A stretch of DNA of 64,000 bases from Albula goreensis (lineage: Eukaryota; Chordata; Actinopteri; Albuliformes; Albulidae), in NCBI GenBank assembly GCA_022829145.1, contig CM040743.1:31113646-31177645 (forward strand). Direction: 5' to 3'. This document shows, one piece after another, positions 13,861 through 26,900 of the stretch. Made by a program: the position numbers and the translations under genes. Numbering within the stretch: position 1 is the first letter of the stretch; each line of letters opens with the position of its first letter. Under the pieces are notes generated by a model that ran no database searches, had not been told where the DNA came from, and saw only the letters and a program-made list of their open reading frames with translations.

Positions 13861-13942
13861 TGGCTCATGCAGTTAGATATCCCAGCCGTGTCATTATCAG
13901 CCATGCCTGGAGGTCCGCATTGGCAAGTCAAAAATTGGTCTA
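13861..13942 (-). repeat. SINE-like repeat arm (reverse orientation)
   Basis: Read on the minus strand, it carries CCAATTTTTGACTTGCCAAT, then GCGGACCTCCAGGC, and ends near a CTGGGA segment. It matches the right-hand part of the repeat copies at 14125-14215, 32410-32500 and 60725-60820. Confidence 0.5.
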
Positions 13943-13970
13943 GGCTAACAAAGGAAAGATAGGGGTTAAT

Positions 13971-14215
13971 TTCATTAGTCTCATTACTCTCGAATGGCCA
14001 CTCCTGGTCAGCCAGGCACCTTTGGGGGAATGAACCAAATATATATTGACTTTGCCATCCTCCAACAACATAAGCAGCATGTAACTGCCCGTATATCTGT
14101 AGAAGAGAGAGCATATCAAGGGCAACGCTGGGTCAACTGTTGCCTCACTAATTGCAGATCTTCGGCCATAGCTGGTAATGTCATAGTTGACCATAGGGCT
14201 CACAGGTGAATGTCT
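13971..14215 (+). repeat. SINE-like repeat, forward copy
   Basis: It has a left half with TGGCCACTCCTGGTCAGCCAGGCACCT and CCTCCAACAACATAAGCAGC, and a right half with GGTCAACTGTTGCCTCACTAATTGCAGATC and GGCCATAGCTGGTAATGTC. The left half matches the copy at 43431-43580 and the right half the copies at 32 and 60 kb, so this is the most complete member here. Confidence 0.55.
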
Positions 14216-14810
14216 TACCCAGAGGCCCAAAACTCACATATTTTAACGGGAAAGGAAGATAAAATGATTTCTGCTTTTATGTTTTGAAGTCACTTCATTG
14301 TTTTTGAATACATGAGTTTGGGTCTTCATTTAAGAGCCTAATCTTCACCAGCAATTTCTTGCTCCCTTTCTCATGATAGCTTTCAACACGGTCTATGCTC
14401 ATACTGCCTATTAACACATGAATAGTCTGAATAAATAAATAGGTGGGACATACATAAAACATGAGTTCTCATCTGCAAATGCAACAAACGCAAGAGTGAT
14501 GTTTTCATGTCATAAGTCTCTTCAATCAAGTCAATTCAATCGTTTATTCTTGAAAAATACAAAACAAATATCCTCTTCACAGGGAGCTAAAACATCCAAA
14601 TGAATGAGAAAACAAGGGGGACGAATAGAATAACTGTATAAGCATTATGGATTGTGTCTGCTAAGAGTAGATGAAGAAAATATCTTACCTTTAAACTTAA
14701 TGAGTGGTCCTATGGCATCTAGATATCACGTTGCTCCTACACAACATAAAACAAAGAAAGAAAGTTTCTTGAAACAAAATGTTTGTATTTATATTAAATC
14801 ATATAATAAT

Positions 14811-14841
14811 TACAATAATAATAATAATAATAACAATAATC
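14811..14841. repeat. (AAT)n microsatellite
   Basis: About ten AAT/AAC-type units. They give a spurious poly-Asn stretch in one frame. Confidence 0.85.
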
Positions 14842-15039
14842 ATCCTCATTTTGATATTTTAATCAAAGACACAGAGGATTAAATGGTGAAGATTTTGATT
14901 TTTTTGTTTTAACTTTGCAAGACAGCAGATTTCTTGGTCATTACACATTTGACATGTCTGCATGATTTTCTCCTACACCATTTTAACCAGAAAGTGCTAG
15001 ATAAATTTGGTAAAACTTTTACCGATGCTTTCCACTTAC

Positions 15040-15090
15040 ATTTACATTTAGCAAACACTCTTATTCAGAGCAACTTACTATATACATGCA
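15040..15090 (-). repeat. Fragment of the same common fish repeat family
   Basis: TTACATTTACATTTAGCAAACACTCTTATTCAGAGCAACTTAC is the reverse-orientation tail (ACATTTAGCAGACGCTTTTATCCAAAGCGACTTAC) of the repeat seen at 44440-44582. Confidence 0.55.
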
Positions 15091-17389
15091 ATACACATCC
15101 GTTAACAATGAGTTACCAGTTATTCTCCCTTTAAAATTTTTTATTTTGTAATAATTAAAAAGTGGGTTACAAAATATGAGTGATATGTGATGCCCTGAGA
15201 AAGTTGTTGAGTTCTACTACAGGTCAACTTTCCAAATATACCTTTCACAAACCAGTGCGCTAACAATTAACAGACTACATGGTTTGCCGAGCAGTGCAAC
15301 AAACAGTGCAATTGCCTGCTGACTTCTAGAGAAATATAACATGCTGAGGCCCGTTTTGTAACATTAAACTACAAATAAAAGGGCAGCACTTTTTAAAAAT
15401 CAAAACTTTCCAAGCAGTGTGACCGAACCCTCACACTTTCACTACTTGGCCCTAGTTTCTGTACAACCATCACCAAACACCGTGATTAAATATTACATGC
15501 TTTACCAGAAGCAAAATGAACCTTTAAAAATGTTTATGGGTATTCAGTAATCAACAAAAAGGATTCATACCTCCAACAGTAAAAGTGTGCAATGCTGTTT
15601 ATTTGAATTACCAGTGAATTGATGGCATGGAAATACAGAATTTTGTGTGACGCAAGCAAAGTTTACCTTGCTACATTACAAACTGATATAACGATAAAGG
15701 ATAATAGACCTCTCCAGGGAAGCCGATTTTTGCGCTGTCTCAATGGGAAACGTTTGTATGCATCTTAATTTCACACTGTGGTGTGACCATTCCAAAGTTT
15801 AGAGGCAGTATCTCAGCTATACTCCTCACCCTACTCAATAGATGCTATTGATGAGATTAGTGCATCAACCAAATGCCAATGTATCCTGAAATTACTGCCT
15901 ATTAACACTGGATTTAGGCCAAAAAGATACATATTGTAACATTATAATCAACTTATTGACATTATATTTCAAAATCAAAACTGAATTTGAGTGGCCCATT
16001 AATGTTACACAATATGTGCAAGTGTATACCTGTGTACACCTCCTACATTTATGATTACACAGACCCATGTATAGTATTATTTACATGTATTAATTTACCA
16101 CTTATGTAACTAGCTTCAGCCAGTTCTCCACTGACTGAAATAACACCACTGAAATGGAGCAAGCTAGCCAGTGACATATGCCAGTATTACCCTTCACTGG
16201 ATGGCCTGCAAGCTGCCTAGTTATTTAGCTCACTGGTCTAATTTAATTGACATCATTTATGAGCCCATCAAAACATGGGTCTGCAAGTCTATTGCTCCTG
16301 GAGCCAGATGCTTCAATCTGATCAATGTGTCCTGGGGAAACTACAATTATGAGTCAACATGAATTTGTGGGAAATGTGACTTTTTCTATCCTGTATGTTT
16401 ACCTTGCATATTTGGGCAATGTATTCCAATGTCCTCCAAACTCTTTTTATCAGGTCACCTGACACCCAATAAACCCCCTCCTGGGCACCCTATCTATATC
16501 CTAGTCTCTTTGACTATCATCAAGAAGGTTGTAGCCTATTACTCAACTAGAAAACCAAATACAAAATTGGCCTGTGTACCAAACGTTGGGACCTTTAAGA
16601 GCTTCAGCCCTCAAGCCCATTTGACCTGGCTGCACGTGAGAGAAAGCATGCAAAGTGACCAGCTTCTCTTAGAGGTGGTTGGCATGTTTAGGGTCAGTGA
16701 AGCAGTGAAGGTGGTAGCCTCCTCTGGTAGCCTCCCAAATTACTGGCATGTGGTACAGCCATCTTGTACACCAGAGCAATCAAGGGCAGGTAGCACTGTC
16801 TGTTGCCCTGGTGTCAGGAGGTCAGAACTGATTTCTGAAAAGTGAGTGTGTGGTTTAACTGCTGCACTGCCATCATTCTGCAGGGGAAGAGTTGTCATTT
16901 CAGTGGGGTGCAGAGCTAATGGGACAGGGTGTCACCACCGCTGTGATTAAAGCCTTGCAGGGCCTTGAGTCGGAGGGGCTCCTAAAGTTGAGCTGCCAGC
17001 ACAAGGGGGCATGTTTGATGCAGCGATGGGCAGTTTGGCTCTTTTTGATTAGCTGATTCTTACAAACTGCTGGTGATAACACACCAACTGTTTTCAAGAG
17101 TTGAAAACTCAACAAGGTTAATGCAAAATCTAATTAGGAAGTTGTCTATTTTGTTGGGCACATCAACATTTAATGCTCTTTTTTGACAATAGATAGCCCA
17201 CCACTGAGTGCAATGTTACAAAACTGCAATTTCAAGTTCTGACCAATGTTAGTAGGACTACAGTAGGGAATGTTAGCAACAGAGCAAGAAATAAGAAAAG
17301 TAAAGATTTGTGCTGGTGAACTGACACAAATGACTTACTGTGAAGAGTCACACTAAAAGAACACCTCATTCATCTACTGAACACTACTA

Positions 17390-18420
17390 GGTGCAAAACA
17401 GGTGCACAACAGGAAGAGGCACCTGCAGAAGTCAGTGTGGAAGTGAAGGCCGAGCACCCCTTTCACTGCTGTGCAGTAAATACTTCAAGTTCTGCTGAGA
17501 GCCTGGCAGTAGTATGTCACTGCTTGCTTGCTGTATTGCCTAGCTGGACGGGGAATTCCCTGACCTACTTTTTCAGGAATCTGTATGCAGGATCACTTCA
17601 CATAATGGAGGGCCAGGACCAGAGCTGCCACCAGACTGTTGCAGATGCTGTCCACCTCTTTAAAGTTCTGCAGGGGGTGAGCCAGCTCCTTGAAGACCTG
17701 GGGCCATGCAGTAGCAGTAAGTTGAAGTAGTAACGTAACGCTCACTAGACTCTTTGCACATCACGGGTAGCCTGGGGAATGAACCTCACTCACTGCCTCT
17801 CGACTGTCTGGATCAATCGCCACCCCCTCAGGACTCACAACAGGTTTGAGTGCATAGGAGAGGGCACTTCTATAGGCTGATGCAAAGGTCAGTGGTCCTG
17901 ATGTTGTCCAGAACCGTGCAGACGTCAGCGAGACCCGCAGATAAAAAGGGCCATAATGCATTCAGTTTTAGTGGTACACCCCATACAGAGCCGAGGGCAT
18001 GGGGTCCAGGACTGCTGGGGAGGCACACAGGTTGTTGGAAGGATAAATGACTCACTCTTGCTCAGTCCTGTACCACAGGTGATTAAACCATGCCAGCACT
18101 GCTCTGCTAGGTGGTTTGCAGCTAGGCTGGGGTGGTTCTGTGCTGCTACACAGTACTCTGTGCTACTGCAGAGTATTTCTTTATAAATGCAAGCCAATGC
18201 ATCCAGGTCCAAGACACAAGCATCTTGAGCGCTGGGTACCCAAAAATCACACTGGATAGTGTTATCATCAATTTCCAACAGTAGGGCTCTATACCCCAAA
18301 TCACTGACTGACACATGACTGGATGCATGCAGATGATGATGGAGCCCACGTCAATGAAAGCTGTATAGGAAGTTCCCATAATGCTGCAGGTTATGTGTGG
18401 ACTGGGGGCAGGACTGACGT
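17390..18420 (-). mobile_element. Ty3/gypsy pol relic (protease, RT end, RNase H)
   Basis: Reading the minus strand, a retropepsin-like segment (FWVPSAQDACVLDLDAL, about 18220-18270) comes first. Then comes a reverse-transcriptase connection motif (VVSPEGVAIDPDSREAV, about 17788-17840), and then an RNase H piece with VTYYCQALSR in place of the usual VIAYYSRALS (about 17500-17530). The order and spacing fit a shrunken gypsy polyprotein with most of the RT palm missing. Frames shift repeatedly and stops occur. No LTRs were recognised. It belongs to a different lineage from the 54-58 kb element, which has LKIDPEKVRAI at the equivalent place. Confidence 0.68.
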
Positions 18421-18965
18421 AGCCTTACAATACCCAGGGCACTGGGGTAACGCTTTTACTTTCAGTTTCATTTTGCCCTAATCTTTGCATTTGCCCTTGC
18501 CAGAGGGTTGTTAACTGGATTTGCCTTTCTCCTCCCACTATGTTCTCCACAGTGGGAGAGGTGAATGTCATGTCTCTGAAATTCTTCAGTTTCTTCCACC
18601 TCATCAGCAGTCACTATGGCATAGACCTGCAGCATTAACTTTGTTCTGTGCCACCAGATGCAGGACACCTGCAAAGCTGGCAGAGCAGAATACAGCTGCT
18701 AGGTTGAGCTGGACACAGATCTCTTAACTATTAACACTATTGGAACACTTCAGCTTTAGGAACATCCCAGTCTGCTCCATATGCTCCATTCCACTGTCTT
18801 CACAGCTCAACATTTCCTTCAGCAACATCTCAAGCTCCTGGATCTCCTTTTTCAAGCAATCTGCCTCTAGATAAAGGGAGATAGCCAGCCACCTGGCAGG
18901 ACATGCTATCTTAATGCTTGTGGTTTGGCCCTCCTGCCTTAGGGAAGGCCTGGAGGACAGCATTT
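18421..18965 (-). other. Possible gag-like extension of the 17-18 kb gypsy relic
   Basis: Two minus-strand frames (18468-18674 and 18724-18963) sit directly upstream of the protease-like segment. The second has a Leu/Glu-rich helical stretch (KKEIQELEMLLKEMLS). Position suggests gag, but no zinc knuckle can be read clearly. Confidence 0.3.
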
Positions 18966-18969
18966 GATG

Positions 18970-21475
18970 GCTCCAACTTATGCCATCAGTTGTGAAGGTG
19001 GGCCATTTTCAGCCATTCAAACCCGTTAAGGGGTTTTCCATGTTTTCTGCCTTGGTAAGTCTGCCTGCCATTTCATAGAATTCAACCTTCCTTCCAAGCC
19101 ACTTCTTTGAAAGGCTCTGCCAGTCTTCACTGGATGACTAGGATTGCTTCATCATTGTAAACCAAGAAATCCATTCTACCTCTAACTTCACTGTATTGCG
19201 AATGCAGACTCGATTCTGAGCTGAAAAACATTTCACTGATGTAATCTTCGCTGAAATTGTACGATAAATTAAGTGGCACAATTAGCACAAAGCTAATTTA
19301 GAGCCAAGATGTCCAAAAGCTTTCTCTTTCAACGGGAATCCTGATTCCATTAAGAGCTATCACTAAACCCCAAACTAGCTTGGTAAAAGTGATGTGGATT
19401 TAATCAAAAGCAGCAGCAATGTAAACCTAGCATTGGTGCTTGTGTTATTTCTAAACATGCATGAATTCATAAAACCTGATGTATGCTATGTGATTTGGTA
19501 AAGAAATTAGTAAAATGTCCTATTTAATTTCTGTTATTTGTCTTATACAGTACAATACATTTTTCAGATTTTTTTCTGGAGTTGCAACTCTGTCCAAGAA
19601 TAGATTTATTTATTCCCAGAAAACAAAGCGTCCTGGAATCTAATCAAATTCTGGTCCAGATTAATCCTGTCAGTAAAAAAAGCTCATTGCATTTGCATAT
19701 TTAATTGAGCAATTGTATATGAGCGGTGTTAGTGATGCAAACAGGTGACAATTACACAGGACTTGCAACACAGTACAACTGCCTCTCTTGACACCAACAT
19801 TCTCCAGCCACTTGAGAATAAGAAATAGTAACAGTGCATTACTGAGTGTGTCTTTGGCTTCACATTAAGCAAGAGAACCTGTGACTTGAGTGGTCGTTGA
19901 ATTGTTTCTTGAGAGGTTCAAGATTCATTCATGTTACCTAGTAATTGAAACTACTGTTAAATTACAGTCCAATGTAATCATTAGACTGGATTTCAATGGA
20001 AGTAACTGAAAATGAAAACAGTAATAATCGGGGACATGATGTAATATATGAACACATGAATAAACTGCATCCGTATCTGACAATGACAAGTGAAACAACA
20101 TTACAAACCAAGCTAAAATAAAAAAAAAAAAACAAGAAAAATGTTTTCATTGCAGAGAAGCTGAAACATATTGACAAAGATTTAAAAGGCAGTCTCTGCT
20201 GCACACATGATGTTGTAAAGTCACACAAACTCTTTTTTCGGGACAAGATGTCCATAAAATTATGACAGCTTGGTTGAGCACATTTTTGTAGAATGAGAGG
20301 GGGCTGTGAGTGAGGCCTGCTTTGGCCTTCTTTCTCAAGCTAGCTAGTTACAATTAGCTGTATTGCCATAGTTTACAATAACATTCTTATGAATACATGG
20401 TAGAAAGTAGTTAAATCCTAGTTCCAAAAACAATGTATTAACTATCATATGAAAAAATGCTGTTCAGAGACAGTCCTATTCCAACTACCTGGAACTTTGT
20501 TTTCCATTAACATGGAACGCCAATTGCACCCTATTTGAGTTTATCATTTAAAGGGATTAGCTGTCTCATACATGTTCCTGGCTAAATTGAGAGCTGTGTA
20601 AGGGTGTTGGCTAAAGCCATAGAGGCTAACCACTACTACAAAGTGGATCTTACAGCAAAAACAAAAAGGCCCTTGTCATTATGCCTGCATGTAAAACTTT
20701 AAGTGTGACTTAAGGAGTGTAGGTAATACTGTACTGACATTGTTGCCTGTGAACTTGGTTTAATTGTTATATACTGCAGCTGTCATCGCCATTGTGAGGA
20801 GACAGTCGTTGTACATGTCACTGATCAATTGCAGTTGATTTATTTGAGTAAAGGTACAGCTTGCAGGCACACAGCTTGCAGTAAATGGAATAGTAAAAGT
20901 AGCTCATTACAATTATCCTCATAATAACAATGCTAGCAAAAACATGTTCATTCACCACAGATTAGTTAAATGTTATTAAGCAACAGAGCAAATTGTGCCA
21001 ATAGATCAAACTGTCTGTGTATGTATCCAGCAAATACAAGTTTTTTCCAAGTATTTCTTAAATTCGTAAAGGTAAATAAAGTTAATGTTGAAACTCAAAC
21101 TGTGGGGTTGTGTCAATTCACTGTACAGTAATGAGGAAAGGTTGGTTACAGGGTTGAGATAATACAATTATCTCCAATGCTTTATATTCATGGGGAATAT
21201 ATAATTGTCTCTAATAATGTAAACAGTGTCCTTAAGTGTAGTAGACAGAGTGGCTGGCTACTATATCCATCTGAAACAAATACTTATACACCGCACACAT
21301 GCAAATGTACATTTATCACTTCCAAACAGACCTTAACTGCAATACTAATCACAATAAAAATGATAATTTTGTACAGCCAGCCTAAATCTGTACAACACAG
21401 TCACTGCAAACTAATTATCAGCATACACAAACCATTCTTAATGCAGATTTTTTGAGCACGAGATAGTGGTTGCAT
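18970..21475. other. Stretch without recognisable gene
   Basis: AT-rich, with an A-rich tract near 20118-20133. No motif-bearing frame. Confidence 0.5.
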
Positions 21476-21479
21476 TCCC

Positions 21480-22750
21480 TGCAAAATGAGTTTGATCTTA
21501 TCATCAGCATATATTACAAAGCGCGTTAATATATCTGTTCTGACATCTACCCTTAAGTTTCAAGTACTGGATGACGTAACATGAATACGAGAAGTGGCAC
21601 AAATCTTGAGATTTCCTTTAAACTCAGGGCATTAAATAAACACGACCTCCTCGCATTTCAATTAAGCGGTTATTTGTAAATAAAATGTTGAATTGAATGT
21701 ATGTCAAGTGTTCAAATATCTCTGCTGAAAATGTTCGCTAGATCACTCGTATTTGTAAATGACTTTTCACATATTCACTGTATGAGCACCAATGAATCAA
21801 CGTTCTGGATAACTGAATTTGACGTATGCAGGCGCAGTACTTGTAGTTTTATATTTGAATACATGAATAAATTCAATTGCGGAACGTGTCCTTATCGTCC
21901 TAGAAGTAATCGATTAGGCTGATGTAGAAAAACACAGGCTACTTATTTTGCAGTCAGTTTAACTGCGCTTGCTGTTCAAATAAACCACTCCATCATCTGC
22001 TTATGGGGTAATATAACCCGTCTTTACGTTGCGTGGATGCTACATTACATTTCCGTGTGTCCGAAATACCATCTCGTCGTGGTGCAATCCACAACGGCCA
22101 GTTTATAAGAATGCATGACCCACTGGAACGTTTGGCCATCTCCATTTTCATTACCCTATACATCTATCAGAAGAAAACATCCACCATTACCAGCTGAAAG
22201 CGAAGGGCCACATTTCCCTGCATCATTATTTATATCAAAGACAATTCCACAACAGAGGCGCAAAAAGCACAACTGTTTCCGCAAAATGTGCTTTTCTGAC
22301 AATCAGTTCAATATATGCGTGCATTATACGTATGTTTTTTTTTTCAATACAGTACACATACGCGACCGTGTCGTATTTCTAGTACTGGTAAGCAGCATCA
22401 GCTGATTTTACCTGTGAGGTAATGCTCAGTCTAAGGTCGTTTAACCCCAGATGTCGCAATGCTCTTGTGCTACTCACCAGTGTCTCAAAGGGTAAAGTCA
22501 AGCATCGTAATAAGCACATGCTTCGGGTCGTTTCTTCCAAGCGAAATCCAAGCGCACCGTTACGAGCAACACATTTTTCTAGATTCTGTTTTGCCTTTTG
22601 CGTTGCCCTCCCTGCTGCTAGCTCTGCGTCTCCTGGTGGTGCTGCGTGTACGTAACCAATGTTAATGAGCACAGCCGCACCTTTCCATTCAACTGGGCGC
22701 CTTGTCCAATGACGTAGAGCGGAATCTCTCTGACTGCTTCGGGGTGTCAC
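21480..22750 (-). promoter_or_regulatory. CpG-island-like region upstream of nol4
   Basis: CpG density rises clearly over 1.2 kb, most of all at 22400-22745, with about 20 CpGs in 340 bases. It contains a CCAATGACG (about 22704; CCAAT plus CRE-half) and a minus-strand donor-like CACAGGTAAAATC (about 22405-22417). A 123-codon minus-strand frame at 22379-22750 is open but not recognisable. Its openness may simply reflect GC content. The likeliest reading is a promoter with an untranslated first exon of a minus-strand transcript. Mammalian synteny would suggest dystrobrevin alpha (DTNA), which is inferred and not seen. Confidence 0.4.
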
Positions 22751-23489
22751 GAAGCTTGATTATTTTTAAAAATGATGTAACACCTAATATTCAGCAATCA
22801 AAATAAAACCTTTTTAATAGTTAAATATTATTTAATGATACATGTATATGTATCGTTGATATTTTCTCAGTGCTACAACAGTCCCCGCCTATCAAGAAGG
22901 ATACACAGACGCTCACAAGAGGCAATCCCTATATCCCCCACTGAAATGACCACTCATTGTGGAGCGCTAAGTACAGAGTCACACAGGAGGGCATGCAAGT
23001 CCAAGAGCAAAAGGAGGGAGTTTCAAAGGTTTAAATACCGTTTCTATAATGCTAATTTTCGCAGTAACTCTTCTCACCAGTCAATAAAGTGTTATTTCTT
23101 AAAATTAAATGTAAACTTTTAATTCGTTTTACTTAAAATGTAGTTTCATAATAATGCTTTCATCTATATAATAATACGTACTTCAGATATCTAAACATAT
23201 AATCAGCTGAAACAACAACATAAAGACCTACGTCAGAGCTGTCTTAATCTGGGCAGTGATTGTTTAAACTACAAAAAATATGTAAAGCATTCAGACCTGT
23301 TTATGACTGTGTTATGAAAACCTATGACAGTTTGTTACAAGCGTTTACAAACTATTCAATAAATAAATGTAGGATTTCTTAATCCATCTGCATCCATTCA
23401 GTTGACATTAATACAATAAAAATGCCCATGACCCATGTCTGTATGTTGTTTCATATGTTGTGTTACATGCCTCTCTTGCAGACGTAATG

Positions 23490-23995
23490 CCAGATTTGTA
23501 AACCATTCAATCCATTGGGGGAGGCACCACCAGTCTTGAAGTCAAGGAAGTGTCAGTTGACGGAATTATCTATGATTCATATCTGTCGGAGCAAGACCAT
23601 GTGCCATACGAGAAGAAAATGGAATCACTAAGAGTCTTGGTTTTCTTGTCCGAACTTAATGGAACGCATCACTTCTCTCCTCAGATCCCTTACAGTGCCT
23701 GATAAAGTGGAACGGGGGGATGATGCCTCTCCAGTTGTAGCTACACTCAGTCATTTACCTGGAATCGCTCAGTCTGAAGCTAGTCACAGGACAGAGGGAT
23801 GGATGAGTTCCATAAAAACCTGGTCACTTCATATGAGCCTACACACATGAGCCGGGACCACTGTACGGAAGCTTTTCCATCCACTGTCCATAGCCTGGTA
23901 AAGACTGTGGGTGACCTTAATTGTCTTAGCTATAGCTTGTCAACTATCCTGAATGTTGACCACTCGCTAGTTCAATGTACGCATTGATTGATCTT
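23490..23995 (+). other. Unexplained, possibly exonic block
   Basis: Compared with its surroundings this stretch has balanced base composition and overlapping short + frames (23659-23850, 23799-23987) starting after a CTCTCTTGCAG acceptor-like site at 23471-23481. No protein family is recognised. It could be an untranslated exon, a decayed retrogene or an old repeat. Confidence 0.25.
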
Positions 23996-23999
23996 CCCT

Positions 24000-26900
24000 C
24001 AACACCAAGATTCTGATTTACTGCCTCACCGCCCACAAAACCCTCGCCTGTACCATGCAGATCTTTTTCAGAACATACAAACACACTGTATAATGACATG
24101 ACTATACCACTGAGCCACACAAGGATTACTCTTCACCTACAATTTACAGGGTATCTGGAACTGCATTAAGCATGGACTAAGCGTTAAGGGCTCAAGCTTT
24201 TTAATCAGGCATGTTTTTACCAAATATTGACAAATTAAAATAATACTTCCTGACATTGTACAGCATGTAACCTTAACTAATTTTCATCTGAACAAAAAAC
24301 CAAAAGACTATATTCCCATTTTGTTTCTCTTAAAGCATTTCTCATAATGTTTCCTCCCTTGTTTTAACTGATTGTGCTAATAAACTGGATGTGATTTCAG
24401 ACCCAACAGCTTTCAACTGATTTGACAGTTAGTGTATTAGGAATTTAATAACATAACAATTACTTGTTCATTCCAAAGACTGCTTCAAAAGAACAAGCAT
24501 TACCTATTCCACAGGTCTATCCGACTTTACATAGATAAAAACACAGTACAATTACAATTGAAGACAAGGGAGGAAAGTTTTCACTTTGATTTAATTGTTT
24601 TAAGTCAAGTATTTAACCTCTACAGACACCATACCTCATCTTCTCAACACAATTTCAAATGGCCATCTTCAACAGCATATGGGGGTACTTATAACAAACT
24701 CTTTTCAGAGTAGCTTTCAGGAGATGAGGGTGAAAAGGAAATAAAATTCCATTGGAATTTGTATGGTTCAGTGACTGAGAATTATTTTTTAATTAATGAA
24801 ATATAATGCATTGCATTAAATTGCATGAATTTAACTATTATCAAATACTTGCTTACAACCAGTTGTTGTTTTTGTGAGTGACTAATAAAGCAATATTCCT
24901 TTTTATTGAAGATAGTAGACAGAAAGACATATTGCTGGTTTGATTGTTGGCATTTACAAAATGAAAATAGCATAATTAAACATTTATTTCAGTTTTGATT
25001 TAAATCAATAAAGATTAGAATTCTACAAACTGTAGATTGATATCACTTTCAATAACCTAGAACTTGCAGGAAGCCAAACCACACCCGATCTCAAGGGGTT
25101 CGTGTTATGAACTTGCTCTGGTAGCCTGCATAAAAATAAAAATAAAAATAAAAATAAAATAAAGGTGGCGATGCAAAGTCACCTAGGAACTCCCTGATCA
25201 TTCCCTTCTTCATATCACTGAGCACATGCCATAAATTCTGTTCATTTTGACTCAGTCCGGTATGGCCCGGTCTAGAGTGGCCATCATCACTGAGCTACCA
25301 ACTCTCCTGCCTGGCATCTCTCTAAGTGTACTGAAAAATTACCACTGCCTGATCCTATCCGGTTTCTAAAGGGCTTACTGTTAACACTGACATCACTACC
25401 CATTCACTGGTATTGCAATATCTGCAGCACTTCAATAATTCAACATGAAGACAAAAAAAGTGCTTCAAATTTGTGCTGATCTTCTATCCCCAATTGACAC
25501 ATAAAAATGCCTGCAAAGAATACCTCACTTGAAGCATACTGTTGATGTGAAAATCTAACTAGCAGGAAATGAGGAAAGCCTAGCTGGCATGACATGCTGT
25601 GAGATAAAGAGACAGGATTTCCACTAAAGCATCTATGTGAGCCCATCAGTCTCAGATATCTGTTCTAGTCATCTATCCCCTACTATCAAAGAAGAAAATG
25701 CATAAGGAAAATCTAGCCTGAAGCAAACTATGTAAAAACCTTTAACTTTAGCTGGCTGTGAAAATGAACCAACAATTTGAAGCTTTTCCCCAAAATATAT
25801 TTATATTCTAGAATGATGGCATGTTCACTCCACTACTTCAGGTTTGGAAAAGTGGGCAATATAACCTGTTTATAAGACTTTGTAAAACTCTGTAAGACTC
25901 AGAGGATTTGTAGATTTAAACTTTGAATAAAAAACTTTGAGTGCCTTTGTAAGTCTGTTAAAGATGGAACCATTAAAGTTTCGGTACCACCACGTGGATT
26001 GTAATTTCTAACAGGGCCTGCGCTTAAGTGCTTTTTCTGCGTAACTTGTCATTGCGAAAATGGGAGACCTACGCGGAAAATGCACTGAAGTGCTGCTGTG
26101 AATTCGGCCCATAGTGTAGAATGGCTAATTACATTTGCTCTATCTTGTGGCTGACAAGGGAAAAACCCCAACTGAATAAGAAGCTGCAAGTAGGTAGTCG
26201 ACTTAATGCGATGCTGTGAATTGGTAGCTTAAGTGTTGTCAACATGGTTGTAGGTGGCACAGTACACAGAGCTGCCAAATTGCTAATGACACATAGAGGG
26301 GAAGAGAGGAAGTGGTTGTTTTAATGAGGAGCTGTCATACCAGCATGCTACATTCATTTATCTTTTTCAGTGAGATGAAGAGAACACAAATTTTGGTGAA
26401 TTTAAACTATGTCTCTGTAGATGTCTTATGAAGTTGATACAGGCAGAATTTCCTTACTATCGCCCCAAAATACTAAAACATACAGATGAATATAAATGGA
26501 GTCCTTGACAAGCCAAACTGGTCAAGATGAGTCTCATGGTGGTTCCCAGGTTTCCGGCCTTGTTCAAACGATCAAGTTGCGTGGCATTTCACAATCAAGA
26601 TAGCCTGCAAAAGACCAAAAGTGCAAGGCTATAGATCCGCCAAAGGTCTTACCTTTGTAATGCAGTTGTTACCATGTAATGTTTTGGAGGTAAGAGATTT
26701 TCATTAAATTTTTGACTTGTTCTGATCACCATTCAAAAGGCATTTAAATGCATGTATGCAAATCTTTCAATGGATCGTTTCAAAGTACTGTAAAACCGAT
26801 GTTTGACTAAATTTTAAGGTACTTCATTATGGAATGGATTTTGTTGTTTCTGTTTTCCTTTACAGAATTTAAATGAAACTAAATTATGGTTTTTAACACT

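Larger units (their letters stand above)
14220..17389. other. Mostly unannotated; possible extension of the gypsy relic
   Basis: Apart from the AAT microsatellite and the repeat fragment at 15040, I recognise nothing. 16420-17120 is less AT-rich and has a 138-codon + frame (16429-16845) with no motif. Its composition resembles the neighbouring gypsy relic, of which it may be a decayed 3' part. Confidence 0.4.

Noticed and set aside
16429..16845. 138-codon + frame as a gene
   Set aside because: No family motif, no splice context I can trust, and it borders a gypsy relic. More likely repeat-derived or chance.
22379..22750. 123-codon minus-strand frame in the CpG-rich patch as a protein gene
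   Set aside because: No recognisable motif. GC-rich DNA tends to be open by chance, and overlapping frames on the other strand are equally open. Kept only as a promoter candidate.
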